From assembly GCA_964510515.1 (NCBI GenBank), contig CAZEAU010000009.1, forward strand, positions 16,214-80,213: a DNA stretch of 64,000 bases, given 5' to 3'. The position numbers and the translations under genes are program-made. Every line of letters begins with the position of its first letter. Position 1 is the first letter of the stretch. The notes below the pieces were generated by a model. It worked only from the letters and a program-made list of their open reading frames with translations, had not been told where the DNA came from and made no database searches. Of this stretch, positions 33,045-41,519 are shown one piece after another. The DNA comes from SURF-21 sp964510515. GTDB taxonomy: Bacteria; Actinomycetota; Geothermincolia; Geothermincolales; RBG-13-55-18.

Positions 33045-34889
33045 TCAACTCCCCAGGGGCTCGATCTCCATCAGCATTTCGTCGTACTCGACCCCCTCGC
33101 CGTGCTGCGCCACGATGCGCTTGACCGTGCCCGCGGCGGGGGAGGGGATCTCGTTGAAGAGCTTCATGACCTCGATGAGGCAGAGGGTCTGCCCCTCCTC
33201 GACCTCGTCCCCCTCGCTCACGAAGGGGGGCTCGCCCGGCGAGGGGGTGGCGTAGAAGGTGCCCACCATGGGGGCGCGCACCGCGAGCAGCCCCAGCTCC
33301 TCCCGCCGCTGCGGGGCCGCTCCCGCGCGCCCACCCGCGGGCGGCGCGGATATCCCCACCGCCTCGCCGCTCACCGCTCCGCCCAGGCTCACGGTGATGG
33401 TCAGGTTCTGCAGCGCCTGCGCGACCCCCTCGCTGACCAGGCTGGAGAGGTTGTCCGCCAGCTCGTCGATGGCGCCCTCTTCCAGGTAGGCGCGCTCGCG
33501 CTTCTCCATCTGCCGCAGCGGGGCCTCCTCGTCGTCGATCACGGGGTCCTTTCTCCAGCGGAAGAACTTGAGGGCGATGTCCGGGAAGATGGCGTAGGAG
33601 ATGTAGTCCTCCTCCTTCTCCACCAGGTCCGGATCCAGTTCGCGCTTGGCCCGCGGCAGCTCGGGCCCGAGCATGTCGGCGGGGCGGCAGGTGATGGGCT
33701 CCTCGCCCTTCAGCGCCTTGCGCTTGAGCTCCTCGCCTATCTCTCCCGCCGGGCGCCCGTAGTATCCCTTGACGTAGTTCTCGATCTCGCGCGGGATGAT
33801 CCGGTACCTCTCGCCCAAAAGGACGTTGAAGACGGCCTGGGTGCCCACCAGCTGGCTGGTGGGGGTGACCAGGGGCGGATAGCCCATGTCCCTGCGCACC
33901 ATGGGTATCTCCTCCAGCACCTCCTCCATGCGGTCGAGGGCGTTCTGCTGCTCCAGCTGCGCGATGAGGTTGGTGGCCATGCCCCCCGGTATCTGGTGGG
34001 AGATGACGGTGACGTCGATGATGGGCTGCTCCGCGCCCATGAGCTTGCGCTGCTTGGAGACCACCTCGAAGTACTCGGAGACGTCGCGGATGGCGCCGAA
34101 GTCCAGGTCCGGTTCGTGGGGGGTGCCCTTGAGCGAGGCCACCAGGCTCTCCGTCGCGGGCTGGCTGGTGTACAGGGCCAGGGGGGCGGCGGCGCAGTCC
34201 ACCACGTCGGCCCCGGCTTCGATGGCCTTGATGTAGGAGGTGGAGGCCATGCCCGTGGAGGCATGGGAATGGAGTTGTATGGGCACCTGCAGGCTGTCCT
34301 TGAGCCGTTTCACCAGCTCGTAGGCGGCGTAGGGGGCGAGGATGCCCGACATATCCTTGATGCAGATGGAGTCCGAGCCCATCTCCACCAGGGCCTTGGC
34401 CGTGTCCACGAAGTGGTCCATATCGTGCACGGGGCTGATGGTGTAGCAGATGGTGCCCTGGGCGTGCGCGCCCTCGCGCCTGGTGACCTCGATGGACTTG
34501 CGCATGTTGCGCACGTCGTTGAGGGCGTCGAAGATACGGATGATGTCCATGCCGCCGGCCACGGCGCGCTTGATGAACTCCTCCACCAGGTCGTCCGCGA
34601 AGTTACGGTAGGCCACCAGGTTCTGCCCACGCAGCAGCATCTGCAGCTTGGTGCGCTTGAATTTCTCCCGCAGGCGGTGCAGGCGGTCCCAGGGGTCCTC
34701 GTTGAGATAGCGCATGCAGACGTCGAAGGTGGCTCCCCCCCAGACCTCGACGGAATGGTAGCCCACCTCGTCGATGCGGTCGGCGATGGGGAGGATATCC
34801 GTGAGGTGCATGCGCGTGGCCCACAGCGACTGATGCGCGTCGCGCAGGGTGGTGTCGGTGATGCCGACTCGGCGCTCCCTCTTTTTCAT
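33045..34889 (-). CDS. pycB: Carboxyltransferase with C-terminal biotinyl domain (PycB/OadA type)
   Basis: A 614-residue protein. Residues 1-470 form the pyruvate carboxylase/oxaloacetate decarboxylase carboxyltransferase barrel: GITDTTLRDAHQSLWATRM with the metal-binding Asp, VEVWGGATFDVCMRYL, CIKDMSGIL with the carboxylated Lys, and LHSHASTGMA with the metal histidines. The final 75 residues are a biotinyl domain resembling AccB rather than PycB: RAPMVGTFYATPSPGEPPF and LIEVMKLFNEI, with Val replacing Ala before the biotinylated Met-Lys. ATG at 34889 is preferred to GTG at 34895. First gene of the pair with biotin carboxylase; biotin ligase lies divergently at 35260. A TATTAT -10 candidate is on the minus strand at 34988-34983. 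Confidence 0.88.
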   Translation of the reverse strand: MKKRERRVGITDTTLRDAHQSLWATRMHLTDILPIADRIDEVGYHSVEVWGGATFDVCMRYLNEDPWDRLHRLREKFKRTKLQMLLRGQNLVAYRNFADDLVEEFIKRAVAGGMDIIRIFDALNDVRNMRKSIEVTRREGAHAQGTICYTISPVHDMDHFVDTAKALVEMGSDSICIKDMSGILAPYAAYELVKRLKDSLQVPIQLHSHASTGMASTSYIKAIEAGADVVDCAAAPLALYTSQPATESLVASLKGTPHEPDLDFGAIRDVSEYFEVVSKQRKLMGAEQPIIDVTVISHQIPGGMATNLIAQLEQQNALDRMEEVLEEIPMVRRDMGYPPLVTPTSQLVGTQAVFNVLLGERYRIIPREIENYVKGYYGRPAGEIGEELKRKALKGEEPITCRPADMLGPELPRAKRELDPDLVEKEEDYISYAIFPDIALKFFRWRKDPVIDDEEAPLRQMEKRERAYLEEGAIDELADNLSSLVSEGVAQALQNLTITVSLGGAVSGEAVGISAPPAGGRAGAAPQRREELGLLAVRAPMVGTFYATPSPGEPPFVSEGDEVEEGQTLCLIEVMKLFNEIPSPAAGTVKRIVAQHGEGVEYDEMLMEIEPLGS

Positions 34890-35259
34890 CTCCACCTCTT
34901 TGCTGTTGTTGCGCGAAAGCGCATGTATCCCCGGCGGCTCTCAGGGCCCGGCCCCGCCGCGGGGGCCCGCCCGCCAATCCTTATAATACCCGCGTCAGCC
35001 GCCCGGCCGGTAGGGCGCCCTCAGCCTGCCCGCGTTTCAGGCTGACCTTCTACGTGATCCAGCCCGCCCGCCGCGGGCGCATGCGGCCTTCCCCTGCGAG
35101 GTCGCTAATATTTCAACAGCAGGGCCTGGCCCCTGTCAAGAAAACGCGCGCCGGGCGGGAGCGGCGGAGCCGCGGGCCGGGCGCGCCTGGGAGGAGGCGG
35201 CGCGAACTGCTAACATGGCCGCAGGGGCGCTCGGGGGGCCTGCAGCCGGGGAGAGAGAA
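34890..35259. other. 370-base divergent gap between pycB and birA
   Basis: No gene seen. TTATAATA at 34981-34988 can serve as a minus-strand -10 (TATTAT) for pycBA, about 95 bases from its start. No clear promoter for birA and no recognisable BirA operator palindrome was found; the ligase lacks a DNA-binding domain, so self-regulation there is not expected. Confidence 0.4.
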
Positions 35260-36045
35260 ATGAGGGAAGGCGCAGCGCGCGCAAACGGCCCGCGGCCGCC
35301 CCGTTGGGACGTCCGCGCATACGAGAGCCTGGACTCCACCAACCTGGAGGCGAGGAGGCTGCTGGCCGCCGGGGCCTCCCCCGGGCTGGTGGTCGTCGCC
35401 CGCCATCAGAGCGGCGGCAGGGGGAGGCTGGGGAGGGGCTGGCTGGACCTTCCGGGCAAGAGCCTGCTGGTCAGCCTGGCCCTGGAGGGCGTGGGCGGCC
35501 CCGAGCCATCCGTCCTGGTCGCCCTCTCCGCGCGTGCGGCCATCGTGGCACAGGGCGGAGTGGGCCCGCGCCTGAAGTGGCCCAACGACCTGGTGTACGG
35601 GCGCGCCAAGGCGGGCGGCATCCTCTCCGAGGCCTGCCGCAGCGCCGCCGCGCCGCGCGGCGCGGACCTGACCGTGGTGGGCCTGGGGCTCAACGTGGCC
35701 TACCTGCCGGGGGAGCTGGGCATGGAGGCCAAGCTGCCGCCCACGTCCCTGCTCATCGAGGAGGGGATGATATGGGACCCCGCCGACCTGCTGCAGGCCC
35801 TGCTGCGCGAGCTGGAGGCGCGCCTGCAAAAGGCGCGCGGGGAATGGATGCAGGAATACCGGGAGCACCTGGCCTTTCGGGGGGAGGCGGTGAAGGTGCG
35901 CGCGCCTTATGCCCTCAGCGGCGGCGCGGGCGGCACCGAGGATTTCGCGGCCGTGCTGCAGGGAGTGGACGAGGCGGGGAACCTGCTCCTCGCGGCCGGG
36001 GGAAGGACGCTGCGCCTCGCCTCCGGGGACGTCCTCCCGGCGTGA
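35260..36045 (+). CDS. birA: Biotin-[acetyl-CoA/pyruvate carboxylase] ligase, no HTH domain
   Basis: A 261-residue class I biotin protein ligase that forms biotinyl-AMP and biotinylates the carboxylase next door. Motifs: DSTNLEARRLL, the adenylate loop VARHQSGGRGRLGRGWLDLP, LKWPNDLVYGRAKAGGIL (catalytic Lys in KWPND) and VVGLGLNVAY. The C-terminal SH3-like domain runs from about ALRGEAVKV to the end. The N-terminus starts directly at the catalytic domain, so the repressor HTH of E. coli BirA is absent. ATG at 35260 has GGAGAGAG upstream. Divergent orientation with pycBA makes functional linkage very likely. Confidence 0.92.
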   Translation: MREGAARANGPRPPRWDVRAYESLDSTNLEARRLLAAGASPGLVVVARHQSGGRGRLGRGWLDLPGKSLLVSLALEGVGGPEPSVLVALSARAAIVAQGGVGPRLKWPNDLVYGRAKAGGILSEACRSAAAPRGADLTVVGLGLNVAYLPGELGMEAKLPPTSLLIEEGMIWDPADLLQALLRELEARLQKARGEWMQEYREHLAFRGEAVKVRAPYALSGGAGGTEDFAAVLQGVDEAGNLLLAAGGRTLRLASGDVLPA

Positions 36046-36145
36046 GCGCGCGGCGGCGAGGGCGTTCCTGCGACGGGGCCGGTTGAGGGTGAGCGTGGCT
36101 ATGCTCTCCGCCACCTCGACCAGGGGCTCCGCTTCCCCCTGCATA

Positions 36146-36514
36146 TTATTCCCCGGCCGGCTCCTTGCCGCGCTTACGCCGGGTGCGCGGCGGCCGCCCC
36201 CGTTCCTTCTGCGCCTTGTCGAGCTCCTTGCGCAGCATCCTCTCGCGCATGGTCTCGCCGCGCCGCCCGATGAGGTAGGCGAAGATGTGGAAGCAGAGCC
36301 CTATGCCCCATCCGATCATGACCCATACCGGCCAGAAGCAGTCCGAGTTCGAGTCCGCCCTCGTGAGCGCCCAGATGAGGACGAGAAAAGCGCTCACGAT
36401 GATGTAGGCGGCGATGTGGGAGTAGAGGACCATTTTCTGGCTCAGCCGCTTCTCCGCCTTCTCCCTGGCCTCCTCCGTCAGCACGGGGGTGGGCGGCTGC
36501 TGTCCCTGTTCCAT
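36146..36514 (-). CDS. Small 2TM-domain membrane protein
   Basis: A 122-residue protein with two closely spaced transmembrane helices (YSHIAAYIIVSAFLVLIWAL and WPVWVMIGWGIGLCFHIFAY) preceded by a charged helix EEAREKAEKRLSQKM and followed by a long basic tail. This is the 2TM domain family, often found fused to histidine kinases or as free small proteins; its role is unknown. ATG at 36514 has AAGGAG 8 bases upstream. It diverges from the pentapeptide-repeat gene, whose promoter lies at 36646-36674. Confidence 0.75.
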   Translation of the reverse strand: MEQGQQPPTPVLTEEAREKAEKRLSQKMVLYSHIAAYIIVSAFLVLIWALTRADSNSDCFWPVWVMIGWGIGLCFHIFAYLIGRRGETMRERMLRKELDKAQKERGRPPRTRRKRGKEPAGE

Positions 36515-36645
36515 GCGCACCACTCCTTCCAGGCTCACGCCTCGCCTTAATACATGTCTCCATAGTAATCGAAGCGGGCGGATATGTCCTTGCGGCGACC
36601 GCCCGGCGAGCTGCGCCGTTCTGCGCAAGGAAGGCGGCGGCCGGT

Positions 36646-36674
36646 TTGACACCGCCCCCGCACGCATACATAAT
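36646..36674 (+). promoter_or_regulatory. Promoter of the pentapeptide-repeat gene
   Basis: A perfect TTGACA (36646-36651), 17-base spacer and CATAAT (36669-36674), one of the best sigma-70-type promoters in the window, 45 bases ahead of the chosen start at 36719. Confidence 0.7.
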
Positions 36675-36718
36675 TACGAGCCGACGGGGGTTTGCGGGAG
36701 CAGGGAGGCGAGAGCAAA

Positions 36719-37219
36719 GTGGCGAACGAGGAGCACCTGAAGATACTGAGGAAGGGCGTAAAGGCCTGGAACGAGTGGAGGCGGGAGGACCGGGAGACCA
36801 TACCCGACCTCTACGGGGCCGACTTGCGCGGCATGGACCTCACTTACATCCACCTCATGCGCACGAACCTGGGGGAATGCGACCTCTCCGGAACCATTCT
36901 GCGCAAGGCTTTCATGGTCGGGGCTTACCTGCACGGAGCTTTGCTCGTGGAAACCGACCTCGAGGGAGCCGACATGCGCGGCTGCCACCTCTCCGAGGCC
37001 AGGCTGGCGGGCGCCAGGATGGCCGGGGCCGTGCTCAACAAGGCCTTGGCGGTGGGGGTGGATTTCAGCGGCTGCGATATGGAATCGGTGATGATGCTGG
37101 GGACCAACCTGGAGGGTTCCGATTTCACCGGCGCCGTCATGACCGACGTCGACCTCACCGACGCCAGGCTCGCGGGCATCGTCGTCGAGGGCGTTAAGGG
37201 CTACCGCTTCCGCAAGTGA
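36719..37219 (+). CDS. Pentapeptide-repeat protein
   Basis: A 166-residue protein. After a helical N-terminus (HLKILRKGVKAWNEWRRE) there are about 20 consecutive A(D/N)LxX pentapeptides, for example GADLRGMDLTYIHLMRTNL, EGADMRGCHLSEARLAGARM and EGSDFTGAVMTDVDLTDARL, expected to fold as a right-handed quadrilateral beta helix. GTG at 36719 with GGGAGG about 10 bases upstream is chosen; TTG at 36692 is possible. Some family members protect DNA gyrase, but nothing here supports that. Stand-alone gene behind a strong promoter. Confidence 0.85.
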   Translation: MANEEHLKILRKGVKAWNEWRREDRETIPDLYGADLRGMDLTYIHLMRTNLGECDLSGTILRKAFMVGAYLHGALLVETDLEGADMRGCHLSEARLAGARMAGAVLNKALAVGVDFSGCDMESVMMLGTNLEGSDFTGAVMTDVDLTDARLAGIVVEGVKGYRFRK

Positions 37220-37269
37220 AACGGCGGGGCAAGGGCAGGGCCCGGCGCGCCGCCGCCCCCCTCGCTCGC

Positions 37270-38112
37270 TTAATACGCGCCATGTGGAAAGGTGTTCACC
37301 TTCGCCGGCGCCAGGCGCCGGTACATCTCGATGCCCCTCCACGGCTCCCCCAGGATGCCGTCGTGTATGGCCCAAGCGCGGCCGCGCACCGTCTTCTCCG
37401 CGCCCGGAAGCCGGAAGGGCGTGCTGCCGTCCAGCTTCTTGAAGTACTCGCCGCCAGGCTCGAACCCCTCGTTTATCTCCTCCATCTTGCGGCGGCCGCG
37501 GATGTAGTTGAAGCCGTAGGCCTCGAAGATGATGGCGTTGTTGTAGGCGAGGGGCTCCACGAGTATCATGTCCTGCCCCATGGCGGAGATGAAGGACCAG
37601 GCAATGGGGACGAAATGCCTGAGCAGGCGCAGGCCCCTCCTCACCTGCCCCGGGGTCAGTCCCGCCTCCATGGCCCGGATCTCCTCGGGGATGTTGCGCC
37701 TGACGGTGGCGAACTTCGTCCTGCGGCCGCTCTCGTCGATGTCGGTGTCATAGCGGGGGGCGTGGGGGTCGTTGATGATGAGGAAGTTGATTTCGACCTT
37801 GAAGAAGGCGGTGTCCTCTATCTCCAGGAAGAAGATGCAGTCCTGGTCCCGCGGGCGCTCCCTGACCTCGATGATGGCATAGGTGCTCTGGGGGTGGGCT
37901 TTGACCTCGACCACCTTTTCTCCCTGCCGGTCGAGGAGGGTCTCGCGGTCGATGCCGAAACGCTCGAACACCTGGACGGGGATCAGGCGGGAATAGAGAT
38001 GCTCCTTCGCCTCCTCCTCCAGCTGGTTGAGGTCGTGGATGTTGCGGCGGGGGGCGTCCGCAGGGAGGGCCTTGAACGCGTGCGCTATGTCGCCGGAGCC
38101 GTTGTCTTCCAT
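37270..38112 (-). CDS. Conserved protein of unknown function
   Basis: A 280-residue soluble protein I do not recognise. ATG at 38112 has GGAGG 9 bases upstream. It has good codon use throughout, no signal peptide, no transmembrane segment and no cysteine pairs. Notable segments: ARRNIHDLNQLEEE-like N-terminal helix (RNIHDLNQLEEEAKEHLYSR), a beta-rich middle (STYAIIEVRERPRDQDCIFF, LEIEDTAFFKVEINFLIIND) and a C-terminal AWAIHDGILGEPWRGIEMYR. It ends 50 bases from the convergent pentapeptide-repeat gene and has no operon partner. Confidence 0.6.
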   Translation of the reverse strand: MEDNGSGDIAHAFKALPADAPRRNIHDLNQLEEEAKEHLYSRLIPVQVFERFGIDRETLLDRQGEKVVEVKAHPQSTYAIIEVRERPRDQDCIFFLEIEDTAFFKVEINFLIINDPHAPRYDTDIDESGRRTKFATVRRNIPEEIRAMEAGLTPGQVRRGLRLLRHFVPIAWSFISAMGQDMILVEPLAYNNAIIFEAYGFNYIRGRRKMEEINEGFEPGGEYFKKLDGSTPFRLPGAEKTVRGRAWAIHDGILGEPWRGIEMYRRLAPAKVNTFPHGAY

Positions 38113-38308
38113 GGCTGTCAACCTCCGCCCCCCAGATTATACGCGGGCGCCCCGGCCTTCAAGTCCGCGACGGGCGCCCGCCCCGGCCGGGCCCGCCCCC
38201 TCCCCGTCCTCCGCCCCTCATGCGGCGCCGGAGCGCTCGCGCCGCCTGCCGCCGCCCCCATCGCCCGGGGGCTCGCCGCAGCGGCGGCGCGAGCCGGGCT
38301 TTACCCCG

Positions 38309-39838
38309 TCAGGGCTGCGAGAGGCGGTCGTCTATGAAGCCGGCGCAGCGCATGGCCATGGCCATGATGGTGAGCTGCGGGTTGACCCCGGGCGAGGAAG
38401 GGAGCACGCTGCCGTCGCAGATGTAGAGGTCCTCCACGTCCCAGCTCTCGCAGGTGTGATTGACCACGGACCAGGTGGGGTCGCTCCCCATGCGGCAGGT
38501 GCCGAGGGGGTGATAAGCGCTCATGGCCAGAATGTCGGTGGCGCGCACGCGGGCGCGCTCCAAGCGCTTGAGGTCGCGCAGGCTCGTGAGCTCGTAGTGC
38601 CCCGCGAAGGGGGTGAAGACCTTCTTCGCCCCCGCGGCGAACCATATCTCCGCCATGAGCACCGTGGCCGCCTTGGCTTTGAGCAAATCCTTCCCGCGCA
38701 GCATGTAGAGCATGCCGGGGCTGTAGCCGGGGCGGTGCAGGTCCACCACCCGTCCCCAGGAATCGCTCTCCGAGATCATGCCGCCGAAGATGCCCATGTC
38801 GGGGTACCGGGCCATGAGCGACGCGCTGCGCTTCCCGGCATAGGGGAAGGCCAGGGAGTGTATCTCCGGGGGCACGGTGCCCCCTTCCAGGGTGATGCCC
38901 TCGTGCTTGAACTCGTCCACGTAGCAGCACTGGGGGATGCCCTTGGGGGGGCCCATATGCTCGCCCATGAGCGCTATGGTCTGGGTGGCGGGATGGATCT
39001 GCAGGTTCCTCCCCACCTGGCCGCTGGAATTGGCCAGTTTCTGCTTGAGCAGGAAGAAGGGGGAGTAGATGGCGCCCGCGGCCAGCACGGTTACCTTCGA
39101 TTCCACCTCGATGCGGCGGCCGCTGGGCCGCCCCGTCGCGGGGTCGATGAAAAAGCCGGTGACGCCGGCGGCGCGCCCGCCGGACATGCGGATGCCGTCG
39201 GCGCGGCAGCGGGTGTAGATGTCCGCGCCCGACTTCACCGCGTCGGGCACGAAGGAGACGTCCACGCTCTGCTTGGACCCGGAGGGGCAGCCGAATACGC
39301 AGGAGCCGAAGCCTTCGCATTCCTTGGCGTTGCGCGGCAGCCAGCCGCAGGAGAGCCCCAGCTTCTCCGCCCCGGCCAGGAAGGTGTTGCCTACCTTGCC
39401 CGCCACCTCGGGGTCGGCCCGCTTGACGAAGAGGAACTCCTCCAGGTGCCCGTAGATGAGGTTCAGCTCCTCCTCGCTGATGTCGCCGAGGCCGTGGGTG
39501 AGATGCCATTTTTTGAGCACCGGCCGCAGCATCCTCAGCGCCGTGCCCGAGTTCACCGTGGTGGTGCCGCCCACCGTCTTGCCCAGGGGCAGGAGGACGA
39601 AAGGCACGCCGATGGTCAGGGTCTGGGCCGCATCGCGGTAGAGCTTGATATAGGCCTGCGAGGGGTCGACGTTGAAGTCCTCGCGGGTGAAGTAGCCCCC
39701 TTCCTCGAGCACCACCACGGAGTACCCCTCGCCCGCCAGTTCCCTGGCGATGGGCCCTCCGCCCGCGCCGCTGCCGATGATGACCACGTCGGCGGAACGC
39801 GACACGTCGCCCTTGATGTCCTGCGGCGCGAGTATCAT
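38309..39838 (-). CDS. GMC-family FAD oxidoreductase
   Basis: A 509-residue flavoenzyme. The N-terminal FAD motif is DVVIIGSGAGGGPIARELAG and the GMC signature LGKTVGGTTTVNSGTALRM follows. A cysteine-rich insert (ECEGFGSCVFGCPSGSKQS) resembles those of bacterial long-chain alcohol and cholesterol-type oxidoreductases and could hold a cluster or disulfide. The C-terminal block AYHPLGTCRMGSDPTWSVVN and LYICDGSVLPSSPGVNPQLT carries the active-site His and Asn. In an anaerobe it is likely a dehydrogenase rather than an oxygen-using oxidase. ATG at 39838 overlaps the stop of the small upstream gene by four bases, so they form a pair. Confidence 0.88.
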   Translation of the reverse strand: MILAPQDIKGDVSRSADVVIIGSGAGGGPIARELAGEGYSVVVLEEGGYFTREDFNVDPSQAYIKLYRDAAQTLTIGVPFVLLPLGKTVGGTTTVNSGTALRMLRPVLKKWHLTHGLGDISEEELNLIYGHLEEFLFVKRADPEVAGKVGNTFLAGAEKLGLSCGWLPRNAKECEGFGSCVFGCPSGSKQSVDVSFVPDAVKSGADIYTRCRADGIRMSGGRAAGVTGFFIDPATGRPSGRRIEVESKVTVLAAGAIYSPFFLLKQKLANSSGQVGRNLQIHPATQTIALMGEHMGPPKGIPQCCYVDEFKHEGITLEGGTVPPEIHSLAFPYAGKRSASLMARYPDMGIFGGMISESDSWGRVVDLHRPGYSPGMLYMLRGKDLLKAKAATVLMAEIWFAAGAKKVFTPFAGHYELTSLRDLKRLERARVRATDILAMSAYHPLGTCRMGSDPTWSVVNHTCESWDVEDLYICDGSVLPSSPGVNPQLTIMAMAMRCAGFIDDRLSQP

Positions 39839-40272
39839 GGCTGTGCCTCCTGCTTGGGGGGGAGATCTCGGTCACGGGTGACCACGCGCAGGTCGGACTC
39901 CGCCTTGAGCGCCCGGGAATCGAAGCCCAGGGGGATGGCCACCTCCGGCCTGCGGTAGTAGGACATGAGCAGGGGGAGGCCGAGCAGCACGCCCACGCCC
40001 CGCAGCAGGGGGTTGCGGGAGGACATGAGGCGGTTGAGCAATTCCTCCTGCCCGTCCGGCCCCAGGCGCGAGAACGGCCTGCCCTTGAGCAGCAGCGAAA
40101 GGGCGCGCAGGGACCAGTTGCACACGAAGAAGATGACCTTCAATTCCGCCGCGCCCGCCGCGAAGTATTCCTCGATGAACTCCATCTGCCCCGTGGGGTC
40201 CGGGGGCGGCAAGCCCTCGGCTTCGCCGATATAAGCTACCATCAATTCCTGCATCTGTCGGCGTGATACCAT
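39835..40272 (-). CDS. Small protein paired with the GMC oxidoreductase
   Basis: A 145-residue protein whose stop overlaps the GMC oxidoreductase start. It has a helical, weakly hydrophobic middle (IEEYFAAGAAELKVIFFVCN, then WSLRALSLLLKGRPFSRL and LLRGVGVLLGLPLLMSYY). By position and general character it may be a small subunit that anchors or chaperones the flavoprotein, comparable to the small third subunit of gluconate-2-dehydrogenase-type enzymes, but I see no sequence motif that proves this. ATG at 40272 has GGAGGAGG about 10 bases upstream. Confidence 0.6.
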   Translation of the reverse strand: MVSRRQMQELMVAYIGEAEGLPPPDPTGQMEFIEEYFAAGAAELKVIFFVCNWSLRALSLLLKGRPFSRLGPDGQEELLNRLMSSRNPLLRGVGVLLGLPLLMSYYRRPEVAIPLGFDSRALKAESDLRVVTRDRDLPPKQEAQP

Positions 40273-40359
40273 CTCTGCTTTTCCTCCTCCCTCGGGTCGG
40301 CCTTACCGTGCTGTCGCGGCGGGGCGCAGGCACCGCTGTGCGGCTCGCCGTGGAGCGTA

Positions 40360-40439
40360 CTGATATTATCACACCGCGCTCTGCTTGGCTTGCCGTCGCG
40401 GGCATGCGGTCCGTGCCGCCTGATATGGCCTGATATAAT
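40360..40439. promoter_or_regulatory. Divergent promoter region with three CTGATAT copies
   Basis: CTGATAT occurs at 40360-40366, 40420-40426 and 40430-40436. The first overlaps a minus-strand -10 candidate (GATAAT, 40370-40365) for the GMC operon; the third overlaps a perfect plus-strand TATAAT (40434-40439) for the hydrolase gene. The repeats could be operator half-sites for a shared regulator. Confidence 0.4.
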
Positions 40440-40494
40440 GGCATCCGACATCGGCGGGGAAGATGGACCGTGAACCACGCAGGGGGAGGGTGAA

Positions 40495-41409
40495 ATGAAG
40501 GGGGATAGCGCGCATCGGCAAGCCTATGTCAGGGAAGACCACCATTTCAAGAGCGGGGGAAAGCGCTGCGCCGCGTGGCTCTACCTTCCGCACGGAAAGG
40601 AGAAACCGCCGCTGGTGGTCATGGCCCATGGCTTCGGGGCCCAGAGAGATTTCGGCCTGCCCCCCTTCGCGGAGAGGTTCGCGCAGCGCGGCATGGCCGT
40701 ATTCCTCTTCGACTACCGCGGCTTCGGCGCCAGCGAGGGAGAGCCGCGCAACCTGGTCAACCCGTGGCGGCACCTGCGGGACTGGAAGGCCGCCGTGGCC
40801 TATGTGCGCAAACTGGCGCAGGTGGACGGGGGCAGGGTAGCCCTGTGGGGGTCGTCCTACAGCGGTGGGCACGTCATGGTCACCGCCGCGCGCGACGGGG
40901 GCATCGCCGCCATCTGCGCGCAGGTCCCCTTCGTAGACGGCATCACCTCGGCGTGGTGGACGGGGGTCAGGCATGCCGCGCAGGCCACCTTGGCCGTGGC
41001 CCGGGACCTGTTGCGCCTCTTCACCCTGCGCGGCTCCTACCGCGTGCCCATAATCTCCACCCCCGACGCCTTCGGCATCCTCAACACCCCCGATTGCATG
41101 GAGGGCTACATGGCCATGGTCCCCGAGGATACGACGTGGAGAAACGAGTGTCCCGCGCGGGCCGCCCTGCAGCTCCTGCTCTACCGCCCCATCTCCCGCG
41201 CGAGGGAGGTGAACTGCCCGGCCCTGGTCATCATGGGGGAGAAGGACAGCCTCATCTATCCCCCGGCGGTGGAGCGGGCGGCCTCCCGCATGCGGGAGGC
41301 GTGCATCCTCCACCTGCCCGTGGGCCATTTCGACATCTACGCGGGCGAGTGGTTCGAGGAGGTGGTGGAGAGACAGGGCGAGTTTCTCGCCCGCCGCCTC
41401 GGCGCCTGA
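40495..41409 (+). CDS. Alpha/beta hydrolase
   Basis: A 304-residue hydrolase. The oxyanion region is VVMAHGFGAQRDFG, the nucleophile elbow WGSSYSGGHV (serine), the acid Asp is in MGEKDSLIYP and the His in LPVGHFDIYAG. Similar proteins are annotated as dienelactone-hydrolase or acetyl-xylan-esterase-like. Its ATG at 40495 follows GGGAGG. The crotonase gene begins 110 bases downstream on the same strand, so the pair may form an operon acting on an acyl or thioester substrate; this is an inference from position. Confidence 0.87.
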   Translation: MKGDSAHRQAYVREDHHFKSGGKRCAAWLYLPHGKEKPPLVVMAHGFGAQRDFGLPPFAERFAQRGMAVFLFDYRGFGASEGEPRNLVNPWRHLRDWKAAVAYVRKLAQVDGGRVALWGSSYSGGHVMVTAARDGGIAAICAQVPFVDGITSAWWTGVRHAAQATLAVARDLLRLFTLRGSYRVPIISTPDAFGILNTPDCMEGYMAMVPEDTTWRNECPARAALQLLLYRPISRAREVNCPALVIMGEKDSLIYPPAVERAASRMREACILHLPVGHFDIYAGEWFEEVVERQGEFLARRLGA

Positions 41410-41519
41410 GCGCGCGGGGCCGGGGCTGCGCGGCCACCATCGACCCTCCCCGGGGTCGGGAAGAGCAGGGGGCGGTTCAGCCTTACCTTCAGCGATGTAT
41501 GCGGCAGGGAGGTGTGCAC

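Noticed and set aside
31671..35045. Long plus-strand frame opposite the pyruvate carboxylase genes
   Set aside because: Composition is His/Val/Gly-rich without motifs; the minus strand encodes complete enzymes.
38380..38396. TTGACCCCGGGCG as a further intergenic repeat copy
   Set aside because: It lies inside the GMC oxidoreductase gene and encodes its conserved C-terminal GVNPQL segment.
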